From Paraburkholderia panacisoli (GTDB taxonomy: Bacteria; Pseudomonadota; Gammaproteobacteria; Burkholderiales; Burkholderiaceae): a DNA stretch of 64,000 bases. The notes under the pieces are model-generated. The model saw only the letters and a program-made list of their open reading frames with translations, had not been told where the DNA came from and did no database searches. Where the stretch lies: contig NZ_VTUZ01000003.1 in the NCBI RefSeq assembly GCF_008369935.1, forward strand, positions 62,001 through 126,000. The letters are read 5' to 3'. Positions 46,641 through 56,016 of this stretch are shown one piece after another. Each line of letters begins with the position of its first letter. Position 1 is the first letter of the stretch. Position numbers and translations under genes: made by a program.

Positions 46641-48178
46641 ATGAAAAACGAAAAAGCACGGGCTACGGCGGCTCGTCAGACTATCGTCGCGGGCTGCGTT
46701 CTGGCGTCGTCGATCGTGTGCGTGCCGTACGCCGCGCAGGCCGCCCAGCCGCTCAAGGCGTATGACGTCAAGCTGGACGAGACCACGGTCTCCGGTGTTT
46801 CGTCCGGCGCCTACATGGCGGTGCAATTTGCCGTCGCGTATTCGTCAATTGTGAAGGGCGTGGGTGCCACGGCAGGCGGCCCGTACTTTTGCGCGGGAAC
46901 ATTCTTGAACCGCGACTTCACGACCAGAAGAGTGATAGCTCATTGCATGCAGGGCGATCCGAGTTATCCGGCTATTGCGATCAAGTCCGCTGATGCAGCC
47001 GGCTTTATCCGTCATGTGCAAACGCTCTCCGCAAGGGGCGACATCGATCCCGTCGAGAATCTCGCGCGTCAGAGAGTCTGGATTTTCCATGGCTACAACG
47101 ACGGCCTTGTGAAGAAACCCGTGACCGACGCTCTCTATGCCTTTTACGCGCACTATGCTGGAACGCAGGTGTTCTACAAAGACAACCTGCGTTCGGGACA
47201 CGCTCAGATCATCGATTACTGTCCGAGCGGAACGGGTGGGCCGCCGCCGCTGCAAAACTGCGATTGCGGCGTAACCGGGAATGAGTACATCAAGAACTGC
47301 GGTTACGATGCGGCCGGCGTGCTGTTGCAGCATCTTCTTGGCGACCTGCATGACAAGATAGCGACGCCACACGGAGACCTTGCGACGTTCTCGCAGGATG
47401 AGTTCGCACTCGACAGCCTCGGGCGGAAGAGTGCCGCCGCGATTCCATGGGTGCGACCGGCTATGTATACGTGCCGGCGAGCTGTGCGGCGATGCAGCCT
47501 TGCAGCGTTCACGTCGCACTGCACGGATGCAGCCAGAACGCCGACACGATCGGCGACCGCTTTGCAGAATACGCGGGATATAACGAGTGGGCGGATGCGA
47601 ACCACCTGATCGTGCTCTATCCGCAGACCGCGTCAAGTCCTTCGTTCGATGCTCCCTTCATCAACAATCCACAGGGTTGCTGGGACTGGTGGGGATATAA
47701 CCAGCAGACAGATACGCAGGGCGCGTACGCGACCAAAGCAGGCTTGCAGATCGCGGCGATCAGGCGAATGCTCGATCGGCTGTCGGGCGGATATAGCGGC
47801 TGGCAAACACCGCGAACACCGGGCGCGCTCGCGCTAACTGATTTCACTGATCGGCAGGTTGCACTTAGATGGGGGAGCGTGGCGAATGCCGTCGCCACCA
47901 ATGTCTACCGGGGCAGTTCGACGGGCGGTCCGTTCATGAAGCTGAATAGCGCGGGCCCTGTCGTGGGCAGCGTATTTGTCGACATCACCACCGCGCCCGG
48001 CACTACCTACTTTTATGTGATCAAGAGCGTCGACAGCATAGGCGGCGAGTTGCAACAGTCAGCGCCTGTGAAGGTCACGACCGCGTCCGCGCCTCCGAAG
48101 TGTGATCCGTACTTCAGCATTCTCGCAGATCATGCCGTGACGAAGGCCGGCATTCCGACGAATCAGACTTGCCCATAG
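46641..48178 (+). pseudogene. PHB-depolymerase-like extracellular esterase, frameshifted
   Basis: The first frame (from ATG 46641, GGAGG upstream) gives a signal peptide (VAGCVLASSIVCVPYAAQA) and the catalytic start SGVSSGAYMAVQF (G-x-S-x-G) up to about 47450. The natural continuation, TGYVYVPASCAAM, VALHGCSQNADTIG, YPQTASSP and CWDWWGY, is in another frame (from about 47450). It ends with a fibronectin type III-like domain (ALALTDFTDRQVALRWGSV). A single 1-nt loss (or 2-nt gain) near 47445-47460 would explain it. Both halves are well preserved, so the change is recent or a sequencing error. If intact it would degrade extracellular poly(3-hydroxybutyrate). Confidence 0.8.
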
Positions 48179-48251
48179 CGTGCCAGTAAAGAGTCGAATC
48201 GCATGAAAGTGAAATGAGCCAAGTTGCGTTCCATTCTAGTTAAAACGACGT

Positions 48252-48578
48252 GTGCGACACGCAGAAAGATGGAACGTAATATTGCAAAGCCGGTTTCAAC
48301 TGCTTTATTGTGCCCTTCCACCCATCGTGCTGCACGCTTTCCTCGCTGCCGTTGCTGGTGTAGCGGTCGGATTGCCGGTCGTCTATCTTATGCATCCAAC
48401 TGGCCCACTCCCGGGGGCGCTGGTTTCCCAAGAAATTTGGTCTACCGCTGATCAGCCAAATACCTATCACTTGCTGCGGGTGGAGGTCGGCGACGACTCG
48501 GTGATTTCTGAGTCGGAAGACAGCGTACGGCAGGAGTGGTGGGCGATCTCCGTGAGCGCGGTCCCGGACAGGCAATGA
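48252..48578 (+). CDS. Hypothetical small membrane protein
   Basis: Up to 108 aa starting at GTG 48252. One hydrophobic segment (PPIVLHAFLAAVAGVAVGLPVVYLM, about residues 23-47) is followed by a polar tail with acidic residues (VEVGDDSVISESEDSV). No recognised domain and no strong Shine-Dalgarno, so the start is uncertain. Could be a single-pass membrane protein or a chance frame. Confidence 0.35.
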   Translation: MRHAERWNVILQSRFQLLYCALPPIVLHAFLAAVAGVAVGLPVVYLMHPTGPLPGALVSQEIWSTADQPNTYHLLRVEVGDDSVISESEDSVRQEWWAISVSAVPDRQ

Positions 48579-48632
48579 CCGACGGGGTATGCTGTATGGC
48601 AAGTACCAGCAACCAGAGGCGGGAGCACTTAA

Positions 48633-49562
48633 ATGGCCGCACTTGCTAAAAGCATCGGCAGCAACAGACGAGGCATATTCAGACTGTTGTTAGCGACGCT
48701 GGCTATATGCTGGCTGTGCCATGGCCTGCTCGCGTCGGCGGCAGACGATGCTTCGAGGTTGCGCGGCAAATACGAGAGCCTGTCGCAACAGCTTGAACAT
48801 AACCCGTTCCGGCGCCCGCTGTATCTTGAATCGGCAGAGACACCGACCGCGCTCAAGGGTGACATTTACGCCGTCGTCGACTACCCATTCGCCACGGTCA
48901 ACAGTGCACTCAATGACCCAGTACACGGCCCTGCCAACTGGTGCGACTTGCTGATACTGCACCTTAATATCAAGTATTGCCACGCTTCGACCAGCAGCAG
49001 CGGCAGCATCGTGAGCGTGAACATAGGCAGAAAAGTCGAACAGAAACTCTCGGACAGCTACCGCGTGCAATTCCATTACCACGCATCAGCCACGAGCCCG
49101 GGATACTTCCAGGTGGTCCTCAACGCCGACAGCGGCCCACTGAGCACAAAGGATTACCGTATCGTGCTCGAAGCGGTAGACATCGGTGGCGACCGGACCT
49201 TTCTGCACCTGACCTACTCCTATAGTTACGGCATGGCGGGGAGGGTCGCGATGAAAACGTATCTGGCGACTATCGGCAGCGATAAGGTCGGGTTTACCAC
49301 TGCCGATGCTGCGTCCTCCGAACAGACTGAATACATTGGCGGAGTTCGCGGTCTGGTGGAACGCAATACGATGCGCTACTACCTGGCGATCGATGCCTAT
49401 CTCGGCGCGCTGTCCAACTCACCCGACAAGCGTCTGGAGCAACGCCTGACGACCTGGTTCGACGCCACGGAACAGTATCCACGGCAACTACACGAGTTGG
49501 ATCGGCAGGAATATCTCCAGATGAAACATAAGGAATATGAACGACAGCAGACGGAACAGTAA
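48633..49562 (+). CDS. Conserved hypothetical exported protein
   Basis: 309 aa. N-terminal signal/anchor (GIFRLLLATLAICWLCHGLLASAA) leads to a soluble domain of about 270 residues. Features include ADDASRLRGKYESLSQQLEHN, LESAETPTALKGDIYAVV, two Cys (NWCDLLILHLNIKYC), YSYGMAGRVAMKTYLATIG and a charged C-terminal helix (LDRQEYLQMKHKEYERQ). The regular structure implies a genuine periplasmic protein, but no enzyme motif was recognised. A membrane-protein ORF lies just upstream. Confidence 0.7.
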   Translation: MAALAKSIGSNRRGIFRLLLATLAICWLCHGLLASAADDASRLRGKYESLSQQLEHNPFRRPLYLESAETPTALKGDIYAVVDYPFATVNSALNDPVHGPANWCDLLILHLNIKYCHASTSSSGSIVSVNIGRKVEQKLSDSYRVQFHYHASATSPGYFQVVLNADSGPLSTKDYRIVLEAVDIGGDRTFLHLTYSYSYGMAGRVAMKTYLATIGSDKVGFTTADAASSEQTEYIGGVRGLVERNTMRYYLAIDAYLGALSNSPDKRLEQRLTTWFDATEQYPRQLHELDRQEYLQMKHKEYERQQTEQ

Positions 49563-49803
49563 GCGGGTGGCCGCGAGGCAGTGTCCATTCCGTTTCGGCC
49601 GCACCGTGTCAGACGGGTGAGGATTCCACTTCGGTCATCCAGTGATATTCACGTATGTCACCTGAGGGTCGGTCTTGCCGATTGCCTTCCGATAGCGGTA
49701 TCAGCAACACGGTCGAACCGGAAGACGGTGACAACGTGGTGACCGCTCTCAAGCGCCGCCGGCCACCCATGGAAATCGTCATCGGTTGGTGCCGTGACAG
49801 CTT

Positions 49804-50205
49804 TCACTCGTCGCATTTCACGTCCTGCTTTGGCACAACGATTATCACCGGGTAGGTCCCCTGGTCGAGTTCCACGCGCGCGACCACGGCCATCGTCGTG
49901 CTGTCGATGTCGTCGTACACGCTGACTTTTTCATTCCGAAGGCTTGTGATGCCGGTACACGCAGACGCGCGCCCCTCGTCGGAGATCTTGCATCGGATCG
50001 GGTTGTCTGCCAGGTAGCGATATTTGTCCCTGTCGGGGGCCGCAAGATATTCGCGAACGCCCTGTGCCGATCCACCGACGCCGGTGACATACCCAATGGC
50101 GCACTGCTGTTGGGATGCATCACTGCCCCCGGATGTTTCAGCGTTCGCGGTTGTGCCTGCTGCTGCGATGACCGCCGCGAGTGTCGATGCAAGGAGGTAT
50201 TTCAT
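49804..50205 (-). CDS. Hypothetical secreted protein with Cys pairs
   Basis: 133 aa from ATG 50205; a GTG/ATG a few codons upstream is possible. Signal peptide MKYLLASTLAAVIAAAGTTANA. Mature part about 110 aa with Cys residues at QQCAIGYV, IRCKISD and ACTGITS, and a C-terminal Cys (VKCDE), which may form disulfides. No family recognised. Confidence 0.55.
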   Translation of the reverse strand: MKYLLASTLAAVIAAAGTTANAETSGGSDASQQQCAIGYVTGVGGSAQGVREYLAAPDRDKYRYLADNPIRCKISDEGRASACTGITSLRNEKVSVYDDIDSTTMAVVARVELDQGTYPVIIVVPKQDVKCDE

Positions 50206-50259
50206 GGCGCAAATCACGGTTGTCGAATTGAAGTGCTGGATTGTAAAGGGATCTTTGCC

Positions 50260-50549
50260 GATGCGTCGGGAAGCGAAGACCGGCCGCTACTGCCTGTCTA
50301 TCGAAGAATCGGGATGGAGCGCCGGATTCCAGTTTTTCCTGGCGATATCATCGGCTTCGATGGGCTGCACAGTAGCCACCAGGAGGTCACCGGGATTGCG
50401 CTGAAGAACAGCGCAGTTTTCAATCGGCAGCTAACAGGGCTTGAAGCTCGAGACGGTGCACCGGATTCGCTTCCACAACAATGGGATGGTGCGGGTCCTG
50501 GGGCAAGGAGATCCGGATTCTCGATCCTGACGGTTTGCGCAGCGTCTGA
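50260..50549 (+). pseudogene. Decayed fnr/crp-type regulator pseudogene
   Basis: Pieces of an FNR-like protein survive in four frames: SAGFQFF, then PGDIIGFDGLHSSHQEVTGI with ALKNSAVF (50338-50430), then LKLETVHRIRF and NNGMVRVLGQ (50441-50507), and last EIRILDPDGLRSV with stop (50508-50549). They line up with GFHLAGDSLGFDG, LKLETVSRMLSRF and DIRILDHEGLVRV of the intact FNR at 54928. The middle (about 85 residues with part of the HTH region) is deleted. It ends 4 bp before the 3' end of the convergent histidine kinase gene. Confidence 0.8.
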
Positions 50550-50553
50550 GTCG

Positions 50554-51666
50554 TCACGCCTGGTCTTTCACGAGGATCCGCGACAGCGGAACCTGTGCGT
50601 CAATGGTGACGCCATTGCCCGGGCTGCTTTCGACGGACAGGACGCCACCCAGCAGGAGAATTCGTTCGCGCATGCCGACCAGACCGAACGCATCGCCCCG
50701 CGGCGGGAAATCTTCCGGTAATCCGACGCCGTCGTCACGGATCCGCAGATGGCACTGACGATTTTCCGTCGACAGCCTGACCGATACGTGATTCGCGTGG
50801 GCATGGCGCGCGACATTGGTCAAGGCTTCCTGGACCACGCGATACAAACAGATAGCGGCGAGATCGTTCAGACGCAAGGCATCAGCCTGGATCTCGCACC
50901 GGGCCGACACACCGTAACGCTGCTCAAACGCTTCCGTCATCCATTCGAGCGCGGCTTCCAGCCCCAGGTCATCAAGGACCGGCGGGCGTAGATCGGCCGC
51001 AATGCGCCGCAGCGACGCGGCCATGGTATCGATCTGGGCGGCAAGCTCGCGAACTGAACGCAGGGCGCCGGGCGCATCCGTGCCGACGTGCTGCACCAGT
51101 TCGGTTTCGTGCAGCGCCAGCGTCATTTTCAGCGCGGTGATCTGTTGGCCCAGGTCATCATGCAGTTCACGTGCGATGCGTTTCTGCTCATTCTCGCGCG
51201 CCTGCTGCACGAGTGACGACGTGCCAACAGCACGTTCAAGTTCCTCCAGCCGACGCCGTTCGCTCAGGTCTCGCGTGATCTTCGCAAATCCGAGCAAGGC
51301 GCCGTTTTCATCGTGAACGGCCGTGATGACAACATTGGCCCAGAACCGGCTGCCGTCCTTGCGCACCCGCCACCCTTCGTCCTCCGCGCGCCCCTGCAAC
51401 GTCGCAGCGGCGAGCAATTGCGCGGGCTTGTTGGCGGCGACATCCTCGTCGGAATAGAAAACTGAAAAGTGCTGACCGACGATGTCGTCTGGAGCATATC
51501 CCTTGGCTCGCTCGGCGCCGGGATTCCAGCTCGTCACATTCCCCGCAGGGTCGAGCATGAAGATCGCGTAATCCTGCACCGCATCGATCAGCAGGCGGTA
51601 GCGGTGGCCGATTTCGATGTCGCTCAGGTTACGTGAGCCATACAAAGCGGAGCTACACTGCAGCAT
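50554..51666 (-). CDS. PAS-domain histidine kinase (HisKA_3/NarX-like), orphan
   Basis: 370 aa, no membrane segment. PAS domain (YAIFMLDPAGNVTSWNPGAERAKG, RKDGSRFWANVVI) at about residues 25-135, then HisKA_3 dimerisation with phospho-acceptor His169 (RIARELHDDLGQQ), and HATPase_c (VVQEALTNVARHAHA, DDGVGLPED, GLVGMRERILLLGG). Cytoplasmic sensor. There is no response-regulator gene next to it. Its kinase core is very similar to the kinase at 56664, whose NarL-type partner at 56017 is a candidate target. The PAS may bind haem or flavin for redox or O2 sensing, but this was not verified. Confidence 0.9.
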   Translation of the reverse strand: MLQCSSALYGSRNLSDIEIGHRYRLLIDAVQDYAIFMLDPAGNVTSWNPGAERAKGYAPDDIVGQHFSVFYSDEDVAANKPAQLLAAATLQGRAEDEGWRVRKDGSRFWANVVITAVHDENGALLGFAKITRDLSERRRLEELERAVGTSSLVQQARENEQKRIARELHDDLGQQITALKMTLALHETELVQHVGTDAPGALRSVRELAAQIDTMAASLRRIAADLRPPVLDDLGLEAALEWMTEAFEQRYGVSARCEIQADALRLNDLAAICLYRVVQEALTNVARHAHANHVSVRLSTENRQCHLRIRDDGVGLPEDFPPRGDAFGLVGMRERILLLGGVLSVESSPGNGVTIDAQVPLSRILVKDQA

Positions 51667-51950
51667 GGTGGTCTCCGGGAAACAGCCTGAACCTGGCAGG
51701 GAGCAACCTGATCACAGACGGGGCGATCCACCGAGCTGGCGCTGGCTCGCCGTTACCTGATAAAAAGATGGTACATCAGTAACGTCTCGGTCCAGCGGTG
51801 TTACACAACTACCGATGCGGCAAAAAATCGCTTCTGGTGTCGGAAATTATTTCGCGCCGTGTACCGGCGGCGGCAACGCGTCGTTTGTACTGTTGCTCGA
51901 TTCGACGCGCGACGGCGATACATAAGTGCGGAGGTTCTGCGCTGCGCCGC

Positions 51951-52427
51951 TCATGCAACATCTGTCTCGCGTCCGCACTTTACAGCCCTCGGCGGCCCGG
52001 GAGGCTCGCTCGGCTCGAGCCGTAGCGCGCCCCAGCCGAGCGGCGCGAATACATGGCCGCCAGCCAGTTCGACCAGTTCCACGAATTTTTCGAGCGACGC
52101 GCCCGCAGCGATCCGAACCGGCGCGTTGCTGATGAAATCCTGCGTGCGCAGCCACGGGGCGTCACCGCGATTGATCTCGTTGACACTGCGCTCGCGGCCG
52201 TCGTACCCGGCGTCGGGCGGCAGCAGCGGCCCGTCGAACGCGACGGTCAGGATCTGCTGCGGCGCGTCGTCGTAGGGCAGGCCGGCATGTCTTTCATAAG
52301 GCGCGCGCTCCCATCCGTCGCCCCATTGCTGGTCGAGTGGCGCGCGTGTGAAATAGGCCCACGGCGCGCGTACGAAACACAGTCCGTAAGCGTGGCGGAC
52401 GCCGTCCAGATCGGTTGCAAGTGCCAT
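51951..52427 (-). CDS. Hypothetical protein (cytochrome c-linked operon)
   Basis: 158 aa. No domain recognised; the protein is rich in aromatic residues and Pro/Gly (LCFVRAPWAYFTRAPLDQQWG). A GAGG lies 9 bases before the ATG. It is the last gene of a minus-strand set (cytochrome c at 52907, hypothetical at 52463) whose promoter region holds the FNR-type box at 53302. Confidence 0.55.
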   Translation of the reverse strand: MALATDLDGVRHAYGLCFVRAPWAYFTRAPLDQQWGDGWERAPYERHAGLPYDDAPQQILTVAFDGPLLPPDAGYDGRERSVNEINRGDAPWLRTQDFISNAPVRIAAGASLEKFVELVELAGGHVFAPLGWGALRLEPSEPPGPPRAVKCGRETDVA

Positions 52428-52462
52428 GACGGTAGCCTCGAAATGTGGATGACGTCAGCGCT

Positions 52463-52837
52463 TTACGCTTCGTCGCCAGCAGCAAACAAGCCGTGCTCCG
52501 GCTGTGCCTGCTCGTTATCGACACACTGCACATGCCAGTGGCCGGTCATCAGGATGCGGCCGCGGTCCGCGCACCACTGCGCGCGCCCGGTCTCGCCTTC
52601 GAACGGCCCGCTGCAATCGTTCAGATCCAGGCCTTCGAGCACGCACACGGGGGTCGCGTCATGCGGGCCGCATACCAGCGTATTGCCGCAATCCACATGC
52701 AGCGCGCCCCATTCGGGCAGATCGAGCCCTTGGTGGCCTTCGCGAGACCATTGCCGTGTGTCCTTGTCGAGCCAGAGAATGGCAAATGCCATTGGATGGA
52801 CACGATCGAACGTGTCGAGGTGTACTGTGAGACGCAT
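52463..52837 (-). CDS. Hypothetical protein
   Basis: 124 aa from ATG 52837 (GGAGA upstream); the frame is open further to 52885. Contains a beta-rich region (MRLTVHLDTFDRVHPMAF, WLDKDTRQWSREG) and three or four Cys (VDCGNTLVCG, DCSGPFEG). No family recognised. It lies between the cytochrome c gene and 51951 on the same strand, so probably part of the same low-oxygen operon. Confidence 0.6.
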   Translation of the reverse strand: MRLTVHLDTFDRVHPMAFAILWLDKDTRQWSREGHQGLDLPEWGALHVDCGNTLVCGPHDATPVCVLEGLDLNDCSGPFEGETGRAQWCADRGRILMTGHWHVQCVDNEQAQPEHGLFAAGDEA

Positions 52838-52906
52838 GAAAATTCTCCGAAACATGTGGGCCGGTTTAATTGAACCAGGCCGCAAAAACCGTGACTGAAA
52901 GGCGGT

Positions 52907-53242
52907 TCATTGACTCAAGACCCATTGCACCAGGGTGTGCGCATCGTCCGCCGATAACGGCCCGCCGCGATCGGCCGGGAGCGGCATCGCCATATCGCCC
53001 CAATGCGCCTTGCCGCCGAGCCGCAACTTATGTTCAAGCTTGAACTGCGCGTCCGGCACGTTGCGGTAGCGCTCGGCGATCTGCTGGAACGACGGCGCGA
53101 GAAACGGCGCGTCGCGCGTGTGGCAGAACATGCAGTGTTGCTGATCGACCAGTGCGGCCGGCTCCGTCTCGGCGTGCGCGACAGAGCCAGCCAGCACCAA
53201 CACGGCACATGCCGCCAGACAGCTGCGAGTTGGGGCAGTCAC
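52907..53242 (-). CDS. Class I cytochrome c
   Basis: 111 aa. Signal peptide (SCLAACAVLVLAGSVAHA), then a small c-type cytochrome with the haem motif CMFCH (Cys37, Cys40, His41) and a Met ligand probably in GDMAMPLP. Periplasmic electron carrier. A perfectly palindromic FNR-type box lies 60 bp upstream, so it is probably induced at low oxygen. Confidence 0.9.
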   Translation of the reverse strand: MTAPTRSCLAACAVLVLAGSVAHAETEPAALVDQQHCMFCHTRDAPFLAPSFQQIAERYRNVPDAQFKLEHKLRLGGKAHWGDMAMPLPADRGGPLSADDAHTLVQWVLSQ

Positions 53243-53301
53243 GGCACGGACTCCTTTGCTGGGGGAATGAGTTCAGTGTAAGGGCACAAACCTGGATGCC
53301 G

Positions 53302-53315
53302 TTGACCTTGGTCAA
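53302..53315. promoter_or_regulatory. FNR/ANR-type box
   Basis: TTGACCTTGGTCAA is a perfect palindrome of the TTGAY-N4-RTCAA class. It is in the divergent space between the cytochrome c gene (start 53242) and the DUF1488 gene (start 53477). Spacing of about 60 bp to the cytochrome gene fits activation of that operon; it may also serve the plus-strand genes. Confidence 0.75.
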
Positions 53316-53476
53316 CCAGCACGCAAGGTCTGAATTTGACGTGTCGCGCATAGCTCCTATGCTGGTGACAGGCGGGCGTCGCGCAGAGCGGACCGCCTCG
53401 AAGGCGGTCCACAACCCGTAGGTGCGCAGACACGCCGCTCCAGCCCGCATCCTGCGCAAGGAATCAGAGGGTGGTC

Positions 53477-53752
53477 ATGAAGATTCATTTTCCAGAGGAA
53501 CTTCCGGAATATTGCGCGCGCGACCTCGTCATCGCGTTTCCGGCCGAAGTGGACGGCGCGCGCGTGCAGTGCGCGATCACTGCGGAGGCGCTCGAAGACC
53601 ATTTCGGCGCTGTTTCGCTGCGCGAGGACGACCTGATTGCTGCATTCAACTCGAACCGGCATCCAATCGAACACGCAGCAAGGCAACTGCTTAACGAGGT
53701 CGGTGCCAAACCGGTGCTCATGCACAGCGGTTTCTTCCGCTTTAGCGAGTGA
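53477..53752 (+). CDS. DUF1488 family protein
   Basis: 91 aa from ATG 53477; an upstream GTG at 53471 is less likely. Small acidic protein with the DUF1488 pattern: QCAITAEALEDHFGA, HPIEHAARQLL and the FFRF end. The family has no established function. In this region it precedes a zinc alcohol dehydrogenase by 96 bp and could be co-transcribed with it from the FNR-box region. Confidence 0.85.
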   Translation: MKIHFPEELPEYCARDLVIAFPAEVDGARVQCAITAEALEDHFGAVSLREDDLIAAFNSNRHPIEHAARQLLNEVGAKPVLMHSGFFRFSE

Positions 53753-53848
53753 CTTTTCGCTGCGCGGCTCGGAGCAGCGACGCTTTCGATGCGCCACGTC
53801 GGCGCGAAGCAAAGTGCGGACTGGCTGTGCAGATTCGAGGGGAATCCC

Positions 53849-54835
53849 ATGCGTGCGATGGTGTTCGACGGCAGCGCGTCGTTGCTGCGTGAGCAGGAGG
53901 TGCCGGATCCGACGCCCGGTCCCGGGCAGTTGCTGATCGATATTCGCGCGTGCGGCGTATGCCGCACCGATCTTCATCTGATCGACCACGAACTCGAGCA
54001 TCCCAAACAGCCGGTGATCCCGGGTCACGAAATTGTCGGCACGGTAGCCGCTCTCGGCGCGGCGGTGACGGGGTTCGCTGTCGGCGACCGGGTGGGGGTG
54101 CCATGGGTTGGCCGCACGTGCGGGCATTGCCGCTACTGTCTGTCGGCGCGGGAAAATCTTTGCGACGACCCCGGCTTCACGGGCTATACGATCGACGGCG
54201 GCTACGCCGAGCGCACGGTCGCCGACAGCCGGTACTGCTTTCATCTACCGGCTCAATACACGGACATCGAGGCAGCACCGCTGCTATGCGCGGGCCTCAT
54301 CGGTTATCGCACGTTGAGCATGGCGGGCGACGCGCAACGCATCGGCATCTACGGGTTCGGCGCGGCGGCCCATATCGTTGCGCAGGTCGCGCGTCATCAG
54401 CAGCGCATGGTGTACGCGTTTACGCGGCCGGGTGATCGCGCAGCCCAGCAACTCGCGCTGCGGCTGGGCGCGGCATGGGCGGGTAGCAGCGACGAGGCGC
54501 CGCCTGACGAACTGGATGCGGCTCTGCTTTTTGCGCCCATCGGCGCGCTCATTCCGCAAGCATTGCGGGCGGTCGCGAAGGGTGGTGTGGTGGTGTGCGG
54601 CGGGATTCACATGAGCGATATTCCGTCGTTCCCGTATGCAGTTTTGTGGGGCGAGCGGCGCGTGGTGTCGGTCGCGAATCTGACGCGCGACGATGGGTTT
54701 GCCTTCATGCGCGTTGCGGCCGAAACGCATCTCGCGATCGAAACGACGAGTTATCCGTTGACGGATGCCAATCGGGCGCTCGGCGACCTGCGCGATGGCA
54801 GGTTGACGGGTGCGGCAGTGCTTGCCGTTCGCTAA
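53849..54835 (+). CDS. Zinc-dependent alcohol dehydrogenase
   Basis: 328 aa from ATG 53849 (GAGGGG upstream). Medium-chain dehydrogenase. Catalytic zinc residues are expected at Cys38 (GVCRTD) and His60-Glu61 (PGHEIVG). Structural zinc Cys91, Cys94, Cys97 and Cys105 lie in CGHCRYCLSARENLC. The NAD(P)-binding fold is represented by IYGFGAAAHIVAQVA. It oxidises alcohols or reduces aldehydes. Similar genes occur in low-oxygen-activated loci of Burkholderia, which suits fermentative redox balancing. Confidence 0.92.
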   Translation: MRAMVFDGSASLLREQEVPDPTPGPGQLLIDIRACGVCRTDLHLIDHELEHPKQPVIPGHEIVGTVAALGAAVTGFAVGDRVGVPWVGRTCGHCRYCLSARENLCDDPGFTGYTIDGGYAERTVADSRYCFHLPAQYTDIEAAPLLCAGLIGYRTLSMAGDAQRIGIYGFGAAAHIVAQVARHQQRMVYAFTRPGDRAAQQLALRLGAAWAGSSDEAPPDELDAALLFAPIGALIPQALRAVAKGGVVVCGGIHMSDIPSFPYAVLWGERRVVSVANLTRDDGFAFMRVAAETHLAIETTSYPLTDANRALGDLRDGRLTGAAVLAVR

Positions 54836-54927
54836 CGGCCGGGGCGCTTCAGGACGCGGCGTCCCTCGATTGCGGTGCTGCCGTCAATCAACCGGATCGT
54901 GCTTCAATCCCGCATCCAAACCCCGAT

Positions 54928-55716
54928 TCAAACCCGCACAAGACCCTCGTGATCGAGGATCCGGATGTCCTTGCCCCGTATATCGACCAGTCCGTCACGC
55001 TGGAATCTGGAGAGCATCCTGCTTACCGTTTCGAGCTTGATCCCCAGATAGCTGCCGATTTCCTCGCGCGTCATGCGCAGGTGAAACTCCGTCGGCGAAT
55101 ACCCGCGCATTCTTAAGCGATCCGACAGATTCAGCAGGAACGTCGCGACGCGCTGTTCGGCGGACATCGTGCCGAGCAACATCATCTGCGACGACTCGCG
55201 CACGATCTCGCCGCCCATCATCCGATGCAGATGTTGCTGGACGGCCTTGACCTCGCGGCACATGGCTTCGAGCAGATGGAACGGGATGATACAGACCTTG
55301 CTGTCCTCGAGCGCCACGGCATCGCAACTATGGTGGCCGGAGCTGACGCCGTCGAACCCGAGCGAGTCGCCGGCGAGATGAAAGCCGGTTACCTGCTCGC
55401 CGCCGTCGCGGTGCATGACGACTGTCTTGAAGGAGCCGGCGCGCACGGCATAGATGTTCTGGAACGAATCGTTCGCGCGATAGATCGTCTCGCCCTGTTT
55501 GATGGTCCGCGATGGGCAAATGAGCGATTCCATCCTTTTCAATTCGTCGGACGTCAGGCCCTGCGGCATGCAGATAGCGCGCATGGAGCAGGCCGTGCAG
55601 CGCAGTGCGTCGTTGCGCGGTGCCCGCGCGCTTGCCGGCACCTGTCCCGGGACGGGCATTCCCTGCGCGGGGACAAACTTGTGCGAGACGACTGAACAGA
55701 CTGCAACGTCAGACAT
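54928..55716 (-). CDS. FNR-type oxygen-sensing transcriptional regulator (Crp/Fnr family)
   Basis: 262 aa from ATG 55716 (GGAG upstream). The four Cys of an O2-labile [4Fe-4S] cluster are present: Cys40, Cys43 and Cys49 (RCTACSMRAIC) and Cys131 (HHSCDAV). A cNMP-like sensor domain with SLGFDGVSSG is followed by the Crp-type HTH (TREEIGSYLGIKLETVSRML). It should activate genes with TTGAT-N4-ATCAA sites when oxygen is scarce. Boxes of this type are seen at 53302 and 60563 in the same region. A degraded relative lies at 50260. Confidence 0.93.
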   Translation of the reverse strand: MSDVAVCSVVSHKFVPAQGMPVPGQVPASARAPRNDALRCTACSMRAICMPQGLTSDELKRMESLICPSRTIKQGETIYRANDSFQNIYAVRAGSFKTVVMHRDGGEQVTGFHLAGDSLGFDGVSSGHHSCDAVALEDSKVCIIPFHLLEAMCREVKAVQQHLHRMMGGEIVRESSQMMLLGTMSAEQRVATFLLNLSDRLRMRGYSPTEFHLRMTREEIGSYLGIKLETVSRMLSRFQRDGLVDIRGKDIRILDHEGLVRV

Positions 55717-56016
55717 GATCTGCTCCCGATTGAAGACTCCATCCCGGTGCTGCCGCCCAGACGCGGGGCGGTCAGGGTTTGAGTTCATGGCTCGAAGTAT
55801 CGGCCGCGCCGTCTCAAAATAAAATCGGCGCGGAATGAACTTCGAGTAGGAGAGCGGGAAGGTTTGTAGGGCGTTTCCTACATCACGGGGATGCGGACCG
55901 GGGGAATCCCTGGGTGCGCTGGGTGAGGGCTGCGCGGCAGGTCAGAAGGGAAATACGGCGCTCCCTGGCTCGGACCGTGTCGCGGGCCGCCCGCCAATGC
56001 GGGGAGGCGCAGGCGT

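Noticed and set aside
50204..50404. Plus-strand ORF with a strong AAGGAGG before ATG 50204
   Set aside because: The Shine-Dalgarno-like stretch is the complement of codons in the signal peptide of the gene at 49804, and the translation falls into the fnr pseudogene fragments.
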